Assembly (NCBI GenBank): GCA_023461115.1 | Contig: JAEWOA010000280.1 | Span: 1-16,657 of the forward strand | DNA from: Actinomycetes bacterium | Lineage (GTDB): Bacteria > Actinomycetota > Actinomycetes > Actinomycetales > Cellulomonadaceae | Length of the DNA stretch: 16,657 nt | Direction of reading: 5' to 3' | Part shown: positions 5,779-14,076 of the stretch, in pieces | How positions within the stretch are numbered: position 1 is the stretch's first letter | Layout: every line of letters begins with the position of its first letter | The notes under the pieces: model-generated | Seen by the model: the letters and a program-made list of their open reading frames with translations, nothing else | The model's database searches: none | Told to the model about the DNA's origin: nothing | Made by a program: the position numbers and the translations under genes

Positions 5779-6498
5779 GTGGCAACCAGCACGGATCAGC
5801 ACGAGGGCGACGCGCAGGTGCGCGAGCTCCCCGAGAGGCCGAGCGGATCGGACGGGCTGACAGCCCGCCAGCGTCTGGTCCTGGCGACGATCCGCGACTC
5901 GGTCGAGAACCGCGGCTACCCCCCGAGCATGCGCGAGATCGGCGAGGCGGTGGGCCTGACAAGCCCGTCGAGCGTCAAGCACCAGCTCATGGCGCTCGAG
6001 CGCAAGGGCTACCTGCGCCGTGACCCGAAGCGGCCCCGCGCGATCGAGGTGGTCCACGCCGACGACGCCCGCACGGTCTCGTCGTGGGACAGCCCCGAGG
6101 TCGAGGGCGACGAGCGCATCGCGCCGCCGGCCTACGTCCCGCTCGTCGGGCGCATCGCCGCCGGCGGTCCGATCCTCGCGGAGCAGGCGGTCGAGGACGT
6201 GTTCCCGCTCCCCCGCCAGCTCGTCGGCGACGGCGAGCTCTTCCTGCTCAAGGTCGCGGGCGACTCGATGGTCGACGCGGCGATCTGCGACGGCGACTGG
6301 GTCGTCGTGCGGCGCCAACCGGTGGCCGAGAACGGCGAGATCGTCGCGGCGATGATCGACGGCGAAGCGACGGTCAAGACGCTGCGTCGCGCCGACGGCC
6401 ACGTGTGGCTCATGCCGCACAACGCGGCCTACAGCCCGATCCCTGGCGACGACGCGACGATCCTCGGCCGCGTCGTCAGCGTCCTGCGCAGCCTCTAG
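5779..6498 (+). CDS. lexA: SOS repressor LexA
   Basis: LexA represses DNA-damage genes and cleaves itself when RecA filaments form. With the GTG start at 5779 the protein has 239 aa, close to Streptomyces LexA. That start has an excellent GGAGGGGG 6 nt upstream; the in-frame GTG at 5716 has none. The winged-helix DNA-binding domain covers about 26-91 (LTARQRLVLATIRDSV, then YPPSMREIGEAVGLTSPSSV). The cleavage site is A128-G129 (AAGGP), and the peptidase dyad is S163 (GDSMVD) and K200 (TVKTL), so the repressor should be fully cleavable. It is divergent from the divS-like gene, with SOS boxes between. It converges on ldh with a 129-bp gap in which I see no strong terminator. Confidence 0.97.
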   Translation: MATSTDQHEGDAQVRELPERPSGSDGLTARQRLVLATIRDSVENRGYPPSMREIGEAVGLTSPSSVKHQLMALERKGYLRRDPKRPRAIEVVHADDARTVSSWDSPEVEGDERIAPPAYVPLVGRIAAGGPILAEQAVEDVFPLPRQLVGDGELFLLKVAGDSMVDAAICDGDWVVVRRQPVAENGEIVAAMIDGEATVKTLRRADGHVWLMPHNAAYSPIPGDDATILGRVVSVLRSL

Positions 6499-6627
6499 TC
6501 GTCAGATGCCCGGAAGGCTGCGGGACCCCGACCCTCGCGCCAGGGGCAGGATCGCCGGCGGGCACGGGTTCGCCGACGATACAGCCCCGGTCCAGCGGCC
6601 AGTCGCGCCCCAGCCTCCGGCTACGGC

Positions 6628-7629
6628 TCAGAAGCCGAACTGCTTGGCGACCGAGCGCAGTGATGCCGCCGACGAACGCAAGCCCGCGAGCTCGTCCACC
6701 GACATCGGCACGGTCAGCCGCGCCCCGACTCCGGAGCCTCCGACCAGTGAGGGCACCGACAGGCACACGTCGTCGATGCCGTAGTAGTTCTCGAGCAGCG
6801 ACGACACCGGGAGGATCCGCTGCTCGTCCTTCAAGATCGCCTCGATGATGCGGGACCCCGCGAGCGCCACCGCGTAGTTGGTGGCGCCCTTGCCCTCGAT
6901 GATCCGATAGGCCGACTCGACGACCTCGCGCGCGATCTGCTCACGCACGGCGCCGGTCAGCGGCCCGCGGTCGCCGACCCCTTCCCATTCGAGCAGCGGC
7001 ACGGCGCCGATCGACGCCGAGCTCCACAGCGGCAGCTCGGAGTCGCCGTGCTCGCCGGCGATGTAGGCGTGCACGTTCTGCACCGCGACCCCCGTGAACT
7101 GCGCGATGAGATAGCGCAACCGCGACGAGTCCAGGACCGTGCCCGAGCCGAACAAGCGCTGCGCGGGCAGCCCCGAGATCTTGAGCGCCGCGTAGGTGAC
7201 GATGTCGACCGGGTTGGTGACCATCACGTAGACGGCGTGCGGCGCCACCTCGATCACGGCGGGCAGCACCTTCTTGACCAGGGAGATCGTCGCGTCCGCC
7301 AACTCGATGCGCGTCTGGCCAGGCTTCTGCTTGGCGCCCGCTGTGAACATCACGATGTCCGAGTCGGCGAGCACCCCGATCTCGTCCGAGCCCATCACCT
7401 GGGCCATCGACGTGAACTGGATGCCGTGCCCCAAGTCGAGCGCCTCGGCCTCGACCTTCGCCTTGTTGATGTCGTAGAGCGCGACGGTCCGCGCCGCGCC
7501 GCGCATCAAGGCCGCGTACGCCATGGTGGAGCCGACCGCACCGGCGCCGACGATCCCGAGCTTCGAGGTCTTGCGGTGCACGGACCCAGAGGGTGCGGCG
7601 AGCTCGTCGCTGTCGCGGCTCTCGGTCAT
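6628..7629 (-). CDS. ldh: L-lactate dehydrogenase
   Basis: It interconverts pyruvate and L-lactate with NAD(H) in the cytosol, recycling NADH under low oxygen. The 333 aa start with a roughly 20-residue polar extension before the Rossmann fold. Visible are the dinucleotide loop GAGAVG (28-33), D53 (NAD rather than NADP), the mobile-loop segment AKQKPGQTR with Q101 (lactate, not malate, specificity) and R107, the LDSSRLRYL segment with D167 and R170, and catalytic H194 in EHGDSELPLW. All active-site residues are present. The ATG is preceded by a GGGGAGAGG stretch. A TACGGT hexamer (7688-7683) could be a -10 element, with no clear -35. The helicase gene lies 80 bp upstream on the same strand. 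Confidence 0.96.
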   Translation of the reverse strand: MTESRDSDELAAPSGSVHRKTSKLGIVGAGAVGSTMAYAALMRGAARTVALYDINKAKVEAEALDLGHGIQFTSMAQVMGSDEIGVLADSDIVMFTAGAKQKPGQTRIELADATISLVKKVLPAVIEVAPHAVYVMVTNPVDIVTYAALKISGLPAQRLFGSGTVLDSSRLRYLIAQFTGVAVQNVHAYIAGEHGDSELPLWSSASIGAVPLLEWEGVGDRGPLTGAVREQIAREVVESAYRIIEGKGATNYAVALAGSRIIEAILKDEQRILPVSSLLENYYGIDDVCLSVPSLVGGSGVGARLTVPMSVDELAGLRSSAASLRSVAKQFGF

Positions 7630-7709
7630 GGGCCTCTCCCCTGGTCAGCGCGTCGCGAAGGCGCGCGTCGCGCCCCAACGCAACCGTATCCGCTCACGGC
7701 CGGTTCGGC

Positions 7710-9839
7710 TTATGCGGAGGCGAGCCGCTCCAGTGCGCCGATCGCGACCGCGCGGTCCTCGGTCCGCCAGAACGGCGGCATCGAGCGCAGCAGGAAGTCG
7801 CCGTAGCGCGCGGTCGCGAGCCGAGGGTCGAGGACGGCGACCACCCCCCTGTCGTCCGTCGAGCGGATCAGCCGCCCCGCGCCCTGCGCGAGCAGCAAGG
7901 CGGCATGCGTCGCGGCGACGGCCATGAACCCGTTGCCGCCGGCGCGGGCGATCGCCTCCGACCGCGCTGCCCGCACGGGCTCGTCGGGCCGCGGGAACGG
8001 GATCCGGTCGATCACGACGAGCCTGCACGCGGGCCCCGGCACGTCGACGCCCTGCCACAGCGAGAGCGTGCCGAACAAGCATGTGGGCTCGTCGGCCGCG
8101 AACCGGGACACGAGGGTCGGCAGCTGGTCGTCGCCCTGGAGCAGCACGGGGACGTCGAGCCGCTCGCGCAACGCGTCGGCGGCGGCGCTCGCGGCGCGGC
8201 GCGACGAGAACAGCCCGAGCGTGCGGCCGCCCGCGGCGCGGATGAGCGCCTCGATCTCGTCGAGCTGCGCGTCGGTCGCGGGCTCACGGCCGGGCGACGG
8301 CAGCCGCCGCGCGATGTAGCAGATGCTTTGCCGGGCGTAGTCGAACGGGCTGCCGACGTCGAGCCCACGCCAGGCCAGGGGCGCGTCGTCGGCGGCGGCG
8401 CGTGGCGGCTCGGGGGCCAACGCGTCGTCGTCGGCCGGGGCGGCGCCATGCGTGGTCGTCGGCCCCTCGGGCTCGGCGTCCGGCCGATGCTCCAGCCCGA
8501 GGGTTCGCGCGACTGGGTCGAACGAGCCGCCGAGCGCGAGCGTCGCGGACGTGAGCACGCCCGTGCGGCCCGCGAGCAGCTGGGTGCGGATGAGGCCGTT
8601 CACGGCCAGCGGCGCGGCCCGCAGCTTCGTCTGGACGGCTCCTGAGCGGTCCTCCTCGCGCGCGCACCACAGGACCGATCGCGCGGCGTCCTGCGGGTCC
8701 GCGGCGAGCCGTTCGGCCGTCTCGAACAGCTCGAGCACCGCCGACTGCGCCATCTTGCGGCCCCCGTCCGCGCCGGGCTTGCCCGCCTCCGGCTTGAGGA
8801 GGCTGAGGAGTGTGCGCGCGGCGTCCCTGACGGCCGCGACCGCGGCATGCAGGTCCTCCGGCAGGCCCCGGGCAAACCGTCCCTCGGGCTGCGCGACCAG
8901 CGCCACGGCGAGGGCCTCGCCCGCGGCCTCGAGGTCCGCGGGCGGCACGCCTGCGTGGCGGCGCGCCAGCCGGGCGGCGTGCTGCACGACCGCGAGCGAG
9001 AGCTCGCCGGTGGCCTGCGCCGTCACACGATCGGTCAGCTCGTGCGCCTCGTCGACGATCAACACCTGGTGCTCGGGGAGCACGCCGGGCGAGCCGGTCG
9101 CGGCGATGCCGAGCATCGCGTGGTTGGTCACGACGATGTCCGCCTCGCGCGCGAAGCCGCGCGCCTGCTCCGGGAAGCAGTCGTCGACGAGTGGGCACTT
9201 GGCGCCCAGGCACTCGAGCGAGCGCACCGAGACCTGGCGCCACGCGCGGTCGCTGACCCCCGGCACGAGGTCGTCGCGATCGCCCGTGACGGTCTCCTGC
9301 GCCCACTCCCGCAGGCGCACCACCTGATCGCCGAGCGACTCGCGCGCGCTTCCCGAGCCACGCGGCGCGGGATGCTCGGCGGCGCCGGCGCTCTCCCCCA
9401 GGTCGAACAGCGTCCCCTGATCCTCGTCGGGGTAGCCGCCCTCGACCTTGTGCAGGCACACGTAGTTGTGCCACCCCTTGAGCAGGGCGATCGCCGGCTT
9501 GCGTGGGAGGTGCGGCGCGAGCGCGTCGGCGACGAGCGGCAGGTCGCGCGCGAGCACCTGGCGCTGCAGCGCGAGCGTGGCGGTCGAGACGACGACCTTC
9601 TCGCGCGCGTGCACCGCGTGCCGGACCGCGGGCACGAGGTACCCGAGCGACTTGCCGGTGCCGGTGCCGGCCTGGACCAGCAGGTGCTCGCCGGTGTCGA
9701 GCGCCTGCCCGACCGCGACCGCCATCTGGTGTTGCCCGTCGCGGCGCGTGCCGCCGAGCTCGCCGACCGCGATATCCAGCAGCTCCTCCACCGAGGCTGC
9801 CGTGCGCTCGTCGTCGGGCGCGGCAGGCTGGGAGGGCAT
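7710..9839 (-). CDS. ATP-dependent DNA helicase, DinG/YoaA family
   Basis: This is a superfamily 2, XPD-like 5'-3' helicase of 709 aa, in a family that unwinds R-loops, D-loops and G-quadruplexes. Walker A AGTGTGKS is at 57-64, and four cysteines C128, C210, C215 and C221 are placed as in Fe-S cluster helicases. The DEAH box is at 263-266, and motif VI GAGRLIRS at 653-660. Residues about 455-488 form a low-complexity Pro/Ala/Asp insert. There is no N-terminal exonuclease domain, unlike Gram-positive DinG-exonuclease fusions. The start ATG lacks a Shine-Dalgarno, and TAGGCT sits 6 nt upstream (leaderless candidate). No SOS box is seen at its promoter, so damage control is not supported here. 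Confidence 0.93.
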   Translation of the reverse strand: MPSQPAAPDDERTAASVEELLDIAVGELGGTRRDGQHQMAVAVGQALDTGEHLLVQAGTGTGKSLGYLVPAVRHAVHAREKVVVSTATLALQRQVLARDLPLVADALAPHLPRKPAIALLKGWHNYVCLHKVEGGYPDEDQGTLFDLGESAGAAEHPAPRGSGSARESLGDQVVRLREWAQETVTGDRDDLVPGVSDRAWRQVSVRSLECLGAKCPLVDDCFPEQARGFAREADIVVTNHAMLGIAATGSPGVLPEHQVLIVDEAHELTDRVTAQATGELSLAVVQHAARLARRHAGVPPADLEAAGEALAVALVAQPEGRFARGLPEDLHAAVAAVRDAARTLLSLLKPEAGKPGADGGRKMAQSAVLELFETAERLAADPQDAARSVLWCAREEDRSGAVQTKLRAAPLAVNGLIRTQLLAGRTGVLTSATLALGGSFDPVARTLGLEHRPDAEPEGPTTTHGAAPADDDALAPEPPRAAADDAPLAWRGLDVGSPFDYARQSICYIARRLPSPGREPATDAQLDEIEALIRAAGGRTLGLFSSRRAASAAADALRERLDVPVLLQGDDQLPTLVSRFAADEPTCLFGTLSLWQGVDVPGPACRLVVIDRIPFPRPDEPVRAARSEAIARAGGNGFMAVAATHAALLLAQGAGRLIRSTDDRGVVAVLDPRLATARYGDFLLRSMPPFWRTEDRAVAIGALERLASA

Positions 9840-9851
9840 CGGCTCAGCCTA
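9840..9851 (-). promoter_or_regulatory. Candidate leaderless -10 element for the DinG-family gene
   Basis: On the minus strand TAGGCT (9851-9846) is followed by GAGCCG and the ATG. The spacing puts the transcription start at the A of ATG. The hexamer is identical to the lexA -10. The -35 region (about TCTGGC, 17 nt upstream) is weak. Confidence 0.45.
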
Positions 9852-9890
9852 GTGGCCGAGCGCCCACGGCCAGACGACCAGCCCGACGAC

Positions 9891-9906
9891 CGGCCCGGCC
9901 GGGCCG
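9891..9906. terminator. Perfect 16-bp palindrome downstream of hflX
   Basis: CGGCCCGGCCGGGCCG is self-complementary and can form a 6-bp all-G/C stem with a 4-nt loop, 5 bp past the hflX stop. It could be a weak terminator separating hflX from the helicase gene. In sequence of this GC content a chance palindrome is possible. Confidence 0.35.
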
Positions 9907-9910
9907 CACG

Positions 9911-11437
9911 TCACGCGCGGCGGGCCGACGCAGCCTCGAGCTCGCCCGCGAGCGCGTCGTCGACTCGCGCGCGCAGCCACGTGCCGTCGGCGATGTGCTC
10001 CTCGTGCTCGATGTCCCCGGTCTCGTGGACCCGGCTCACCAGGTCACCGCGCTGGTACGGCACGACGAGGTCCACGAGCACGCCCGGACGCGGCAACTGG
10101 TCCGCGATCAGAGCCTGCAGCTCCGCGATGCCCTCCCCGCTGTGCGCGGACACGACGATCGAGTGGACCTCACGCGAGCGCAGCCGCGCGATCGCCTCAG
10201 GCGTGGCCAGGTCGGCTTTGTTGAGGACGACGATCTCGGGCACGTCCATGGCGCCGGGGATGTCGGAGAACACATGCCGGACGGCCGCGATCTGCCCCTC
10301 GGGGTCGGGGTGCGAGGCGTCGACGACGTGCAGGATCAGGTCGCTGTCCGCGACCTCCTCGAGCGTCGAGCGGAACGCCTCGACCAGCTGGTGCGGCAGC
10401 GCCCGCACGAAGCCGACGGTGTCCGCGAGCGTGTACACGCGGCCGTCGGCAGTCTGGGCGCGGCGGACCGTCGGGTCGAGGGTCGCGAACAGCGCGTTCT
10501 CGACGAGCACGCCGGCTCCCGTGAGGCGGTTGAGCAGCGACGACTTGCCCGCGTTGGTGTAGCCGGCGATCGCGACCGACGGGATCGCGTGCTTCTTGCG
10601 CGACGCGCGTTTGGTGACCCGCGCAGGCTCCATCGCGGCGATCTCACGCCGCAGCTTGGCCATGCGGTTGCGGATGCGGCGGCGGTCGAGCTCGATCTTC
10701 GTCTCGCCCGGACCGCGCGACCCCATGCCCGCGCCGGCGCCGCCCACCTGGCCGCCGGCCTGCCGTGACATGGACTCGCCCCAGCCGCGCAGGCGCGGCA
10801 GCAAGTACTCGAGCTGCGCGAGCTCCACCTGCGCCTTGCCCTCCCGGGACTTGGCGTGCTGGGCGAAGATGTCGAGGATCAGCGCGGTGCGGTCGATGAC
10901 CTTGACGCGCACGATGTCCTCGAGCGCGCGGCGCTGCGAGGGGGCGAGCTCGCCGTCGACCACCACGGTGTCCGCCCCGACCGCGGCGACGACGGACGCG
11001 AGCTCGGCCGCCTTGCCCGAGCCGAGGAACGTGCCCGGGTCCGGTGTGCGGCGGCGCTGCAGCAAGCCGTCGAGCACCTCGGAGCCCGCGGTCTCGGCGA
11101 GCGCTGCGAGCTCGCGCAGCGAGACTTCGGCGTCCTGCGCCGAGCCGACGCCCCAGACGCCGACGAGCACGACCTTCTCGAGCCGCAACGCGCGGTACTC
11201 GACCTCGGTGACGTCCTCGAGTTCCGTGGACAGCCCGACGATCCGGCGCAGCGACGTGCGCTCCTCGAGCTCGAGCTGGTCGCCGTCGTACGACGAGTGG
11301 ACGGTGCCGCCGGCGTGCAGTGCGGTCCCGGCCCTCGCCAGCACCCGCGCCACCACGTCGTCGGCCACGTCGCGCGCCGAGCGGGGCTCGTCGTGCTCGC
11401 GTCCTTGAGTGGGCACAGTGGGCTGGGGGTCGTTCAC
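9911..11437 (-). CDS. hflX: GTPase HflX
   Basis: HflX binds the 50S subunit or 70S ribosome and splits stalled ribosomes, in mycobacteria linked to hypoxia and macrolide-lincosamide tolerance. The 508 aa contain an N-terminal HflX domain (about 80-250, including the glycine-rich GGQVGGAGAGMGSRGPGETK linker at 228-247) and a coiled-coil RRRIRNRMAKLRREI. The G domain has G1 GYTNAGKSS (292-300), G2 T323 in FATLDPT, G3 DTVG (339-342), G4 NKAD (406-409) and G5 SAHSG. All nucleotide-binding motifs are intact. Residues 1-60 are a variable actinobacterial extension. The start is GTG with GGAAGG a few nt upstream. It diverges from the methyltransferase gene across 180 bp. Confidence 0.96.
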   Translation of the reverse strand: MNDPQPTVPTQGREHDEPRSARDVADDVVARVLARAGTALHAGGTVHSSYDGDQLELEERTSLRRIVGLSTELEDVTEVEYRALRLEKVVLVGVWGVGSAQDAEVSLRELAALAETAGSEVLDGLLQRRRTPDPGTFLGSGKAAELASVVAAVGADTVVVDGELAPSQRRALEDIVRVKVIDRTALILDIFAQHAKSREGKAQVELAQLEYLLPRLRGWGESMSRQAGGQVGGAGAGMGSRGPGETKIELDRRRIRNRMAKLRREIAAMEPARVTKRASRKKHAIPSVAIAGYTNAGKSSLLNRLTGAGVLVENALFATLDPTVRRAQTADGRVYTLADTVGFVRALPHQLVEAFRSTLEEVADSDLILHVVDASHPDPEGQIAAVRHVFSDIPGAMDVPEIVVLNKADLATPEAIARLRSREVHSIVVSAHSGEGIAELQALIADQLPRPGVLVDLVVPYQRGDLVSRVHETGDIEHEEHIADGTWLRARVDDALAGELEAASARRA

Positions 11438-11604
11438 GCGGCGCCTTCCGGTCGTGGGGTTCGTGGCCTCCAGGGTCGCACGTGCGTTCGCCTCGGGGCG
11501 AGGAGTTTCGCTGCGGGCGTGCGGCGCACGGCGTGAGCGCCGCGCGTGCGGAGCGCGTGCGAGGCGGGCGCGTTCGCCGCGTGCGCCGTGTCAGTGGCCG
11601 TGGG

Positions 11605-11617
11605 TAGGGTGCCGCGC
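11605..11617 (+). promoter_or_regulatory. Candidate leaderless -10 element for the methyltransferase gene
   Basis: TAGGGT (11605-11610) is followed by 7 nt and the GTG at 11618. No Shine-Dalgarno precedes that GTG, which fits a leaderless transcript. No -35 is convincing. The rest of the 180-bp divergent region toward hflX shows no further site I can name. Confidence 0.4.
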
Positions 11618-12262
11618 GTGGGTGAGGTCGAGCATTACTTCAGCGCGCAACCGGCCTCGGCCGACGAGCGCCGCACGATCAGCGTGCGTCTCGCGGGCCA
11701 CGACGCGCGCGTCGAGACTGCAGGCGGCGTCTTCTCCCCCGACCACGTGGACCACGCGACCCAGATCCTGCTCGACGAGGCCCCCCCGCCCCCGGCCACT
11801 GGCGACCTGCTCGACCTCGGGTGCGGCTGGGGGCCGATCGCGCTGACGCTCGCGCTGCTGTCGCCCGACGCGCGCGTGTGGGCCGTGGACGTCAACGAGC
11901 GCGCACTCGACCTGGTCCGCCGCAACGCCGCGGCGCTCGGCCTCGCGAACGTCCGGGCCGTGACTCCCGACGAGGTGCCCGGCGACATCGCGTTCGCCGC
12001 GATCTGGTCCAACCCACCGATCCGCGTGGGCAAGGCGGCGCTGCACGAGCTGCTGCTGCGCTGGCTGCCCCGGCTGGCGCCCGGCGCCGTGGCACACCTC
12101 GTCGTCGGCAAGAACCTGGGCGCCGACTCGCTGCAGCGCTGGCTCGCCGAAGCGCTGGCCGGGCCGCTGCCCGGCGTCGAGATCGCACGGGCCGCGAGCG
12201 CGCGCGGCTTCCGCATCCTGGCAGTCGCGGCGGGCGACGACACCGCCGCCGGCCGTGGCTGA
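11618..12262 (+). CDS. Class I SAM-dependent methyltransferase, RsmC-like (MTS domain)
   Basis: This is a 214-aa single-domain methyltransferase of the 'methyltransferase small' type, related to the catalytic half of RsmC, which methylates a guanine in 16S rRNA. The N-terminal stretch EHYFSAQP and VETAGGVFSPDHVD fits the YYS/GVFS pattern of this family. SAM-binding motif I is LDLGCGWGPIAL (65-76), followed by acidic D91. The catalytic NPPI motif is at 132-135, where NPPF/Y is usual. The length is about that of one domain, as in the short Gram-positive versions. An rRNA or tRNA substrate is inferred, not shown. The GTG at 11618 is chosen because the family N-terminus starts there and TAGGGT lies 7 nt upstream; an upstream in-frame start at 11546 adds only unconserved residues. 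It overlaps the transporter gene by 8 nt. Confidence 0.88.
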   Translation: MGEVEHYFSAQPASADERRTISVRLAGHDARVETAGGVFSPDHVDHATQILLDEAPPPPATGDLLDLGCGWGPIALTLALLSPDARVWAVDVNERALDLVRRNAAALGLANVRAVTPDEVPGDIAFAAIWSNPPIRVGKAALHELLLRWLPRLAPGAVAHLVVGKNLGADSLQRWLAEALAGPLPGVEIARAASARGFRILAVAAGDDTAAGRG

Positions 12263-13668
12263 GGCCCCGACCCTCGTCGCGGCCGATCTGCGAGCGGCCT
12301 GGCGACGGCGGCTCGGCTCCACGTGGGCGCTGTGCGCGCTCGAGTTCATCGCGGCGTTCGTCTCGCTCGCGGTCACCACCGTCATGCCCGTCGTCTCGCA
12401 CGAGCTCGACGGCGCCGCGCTGTACGCCGTCGCGTTCGCCGCACCGCTCGCGTCGGGCGTGATCGGCATGGTGGCCGCGGGAGCATGGGCTGACCGGCGT
12501 GGGCCGCTCCCGCCGCTCGTCGCCGCGGCACTCGCCTTCGTGGTCGGCCTCGTCGTCGCGGGCTCTGCGCCGAGCATGCTCGCCCTCACCGCGGGACGGC
12601 TGGCGCAGGGGCTGGGCGCTGGCGCGTTCGCGGTCGTCGCCAATGTGATCGTCGCGCGGACCTACGCCGCCGAGCTACGCCCGCGCGTGTTCGCGTGGCT
12701 GTCGGCGGCCTGGCTGATCCCGTCCCTGGTCGGTCCCCCGGCTCGCGGGCGCGGTCGCCGAGAGCCTCAGCTGGCGATGGGTGTTCCTTGGCGTCGCGGT
12801 CCTCGCGGTTCCTGTGGTCGCTCCTGTCGCGGTCCAGGCGCGACGGGCCGGGGCGCCGACGCGAGACCGCGTGGCCCATGCCCCCGAACACGCGCATCCG
12901 GGACCCCGGCTGGCATGGGCCGCCCTCGCCGCCGCCGCCGTCCTGGCCCTCGGGCTCGCCGCGGACGCCGGCCAGCCCCTGGGAGCGGTCGTCGCCGTCG
13001 TCGCGGTCGTCGCGGCACTCGTCGCGCTGCGGCCCCTCACGCCCGCCGGGACGCTGCGCGCGCGGCGCGGGCTCGCGTCGGTCGTCGCGAGCCGCGGCCT
13101 GCTCGCCGGCGCGTTCTTCGCGGCCGAGGTCTACCTGCCGTACCTGCTCGCGCGCCGCTACGGCGTGCCGCCCGCGCTCTCCGGCGTGACCCTGACCGCG
13201 GCCGCAGTCACGTGGGCCGGCGGCGCCTGGGTACAGGGGCGGCTCGGCGAGCGGCTGGCCAGCCGCGACGCGGTGCGATTCGGGACCATCCTCGTCGCGG
13301 TCGCGGTCGGCGCGAGCGCAGCCGTCGCCGCGCTGCACGCGCCGGTCTGGCTCGCGGTCGTCTCGTGGGCGGTCGCCGGAGCGGGCATGGGCCTGACGTA
13401 CTCGCGCCAGACCGTGCTGATGATCTCCTACTCGCCGCAGGGCGCCGAGGGCGCGAACAGCGCGGGCCTCTCCATCGCGGACTCCGTGGGCGCGTCGCTC
13501 GCGCTGTCCGCGACCGGGCTGGTGTTCCTCGCCGCGGGCGGCGAGGGCGTCGACGCGTCGTTCGCGGCCGCGCTCACCCTGACCGCGGTGCTCGCGATCG
13601 GCGCGGCGGCCATCGCGCCGCGCGTCGGGCGCCCGCGGTCATCCCCGGCGCGCGTGTCAGCGGGCTGA
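12255..13668 (+). pseudogene. MFS transporter interrupted by a +1 frameshift
   Basis: The two halves of a 12-helix major facilitator protein lie in different frames. The first 160 codons (frame from GTG 12255) include motif A GAWADRRGP (76-84) and motif B LTAGRLAQGLG (111-121), and end at AAWLIPSLVG. From about 12742 the continuation LAGAVAESLSWRWVFLG is read one base later and stays open to the stop at 13668, ending with hydrophobic helices. One extra base in CCCCCGG (12735-12741) explains the shift; removing it gives a normal protein of about 470 aa. Both halves keep coding bias, so the break is recent, a sequencing error, or rarely recoded. The substrate is unknown, with drug export possible. 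It starts 8 nt before the methyltransferase stop, suggesting translational coupling, and ends 12 bp inside the facing thioredoxin gene. Confidence 0.85.
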
Positions 13669-14076
13669 CGCCACCGCGATCGCCGCGCGGACCTGGGCGA
13701 GCCGCGGGACTCCCGTGGCTCGCACTCGCTCGTCGCCCACCGCGTCCAGGACCAGCACCGTCGGGGTGCTCAGGATCGCGAGCCGCTCGGCGAGCGCGGT
13801 GTGGTCCGCCACGTCGAGATCGACGTGTCGCACCGCATGCGACGCCCCGGGCTCGGACTCGCTCGTGCCGACTGCGCGGTCGACGACCAGGCGCGTCATC
13901 CGGCAGGGCTGGCAGAACGCGCTCGAGAACTGCACGACTGTCGCCGCGGAGCCGAGCGCTACCCCCAAGTCCTCGGCGGTCAGCCGCGTGCCGACGCGGT
14001 TCGCTGTGGGTGTCGGTGTGGGTATCGCTGTGGGTGTCGGTGTGGGTGTCGCTGCCGGAGTCGCTGTCCGGGTCAT
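13657..14076 (-). CDS. Thioredoxin-fold protein with FCQPC active site
   Basis: This is a 139-aa thioredoxin-like protein. The core (about 28-139) contains VVQFSSAFCQPCRMTR with redox cysteines C55 and C58 and cis-proline P105 (STPTVLVLD), so dithiol-disulfide chemistry is plausible. The usual WCGPC is replaced by FCQPC, which will shift the redox potential. Residues 4-25 are an almost pure Pro/Thr/Ala stretch encoded by tandem repeats; it is neither a signal peptide nor a membrane anchor. The ATG is supported by its ATGA overlap with the dapF stop, making it the last gene of the operon. The partner and pathway are unknown. Its end overlaps the end of the convergent transporter gene by 12 bp. 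Confidence 0.85.
   Translation of the reverse strand: MTRTATPAATPTPTPTAIPTPTPTANRVGTRLTAEDLGVALGSAATVVQFSSAFCQPCRMTRLVVDRAVGTSESEPGASHAVRHVDLDVADHTALAERLAILSTPTVLVLDAVGDERVRATGVPRLAQVRAAIAVASAR
14003..14050. repeat. 24-bp tandem duplication encoding a Pro-Thr tract
   Basis: Two adjacent 24-bp units (14003-14026 and 14027-14050) differ at one base. Each is built of two related 12-mers (GCTGTGGGTGTC and GGTGTGGGTATC or GGTGTGGGTGTC). On the minus strand they encode PTPTPTAIPTPTPTA in the thioredoxin-like protein. The period is a multiple of three, so slippage would stay in frame. Confidence 0.85.

Noticed and set aside
7649..7673. Direct repeat GCGCGTCGCG upstream of ldh as an operator
   Set aside because: It is short and pure G/C, resembles no known lactate dehydrogenase regulator site such as a Rex box, and is expected by chance at this composition.
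8335..8350. SOS boxes inside or near the DinG-family gene (TCGAAC half-sites)
   Set aside because: Several TCGAAC half-sites occur within the coding sequence, but none has a matching GTTCGA half at 4-nt spacing and none is near the promoter.
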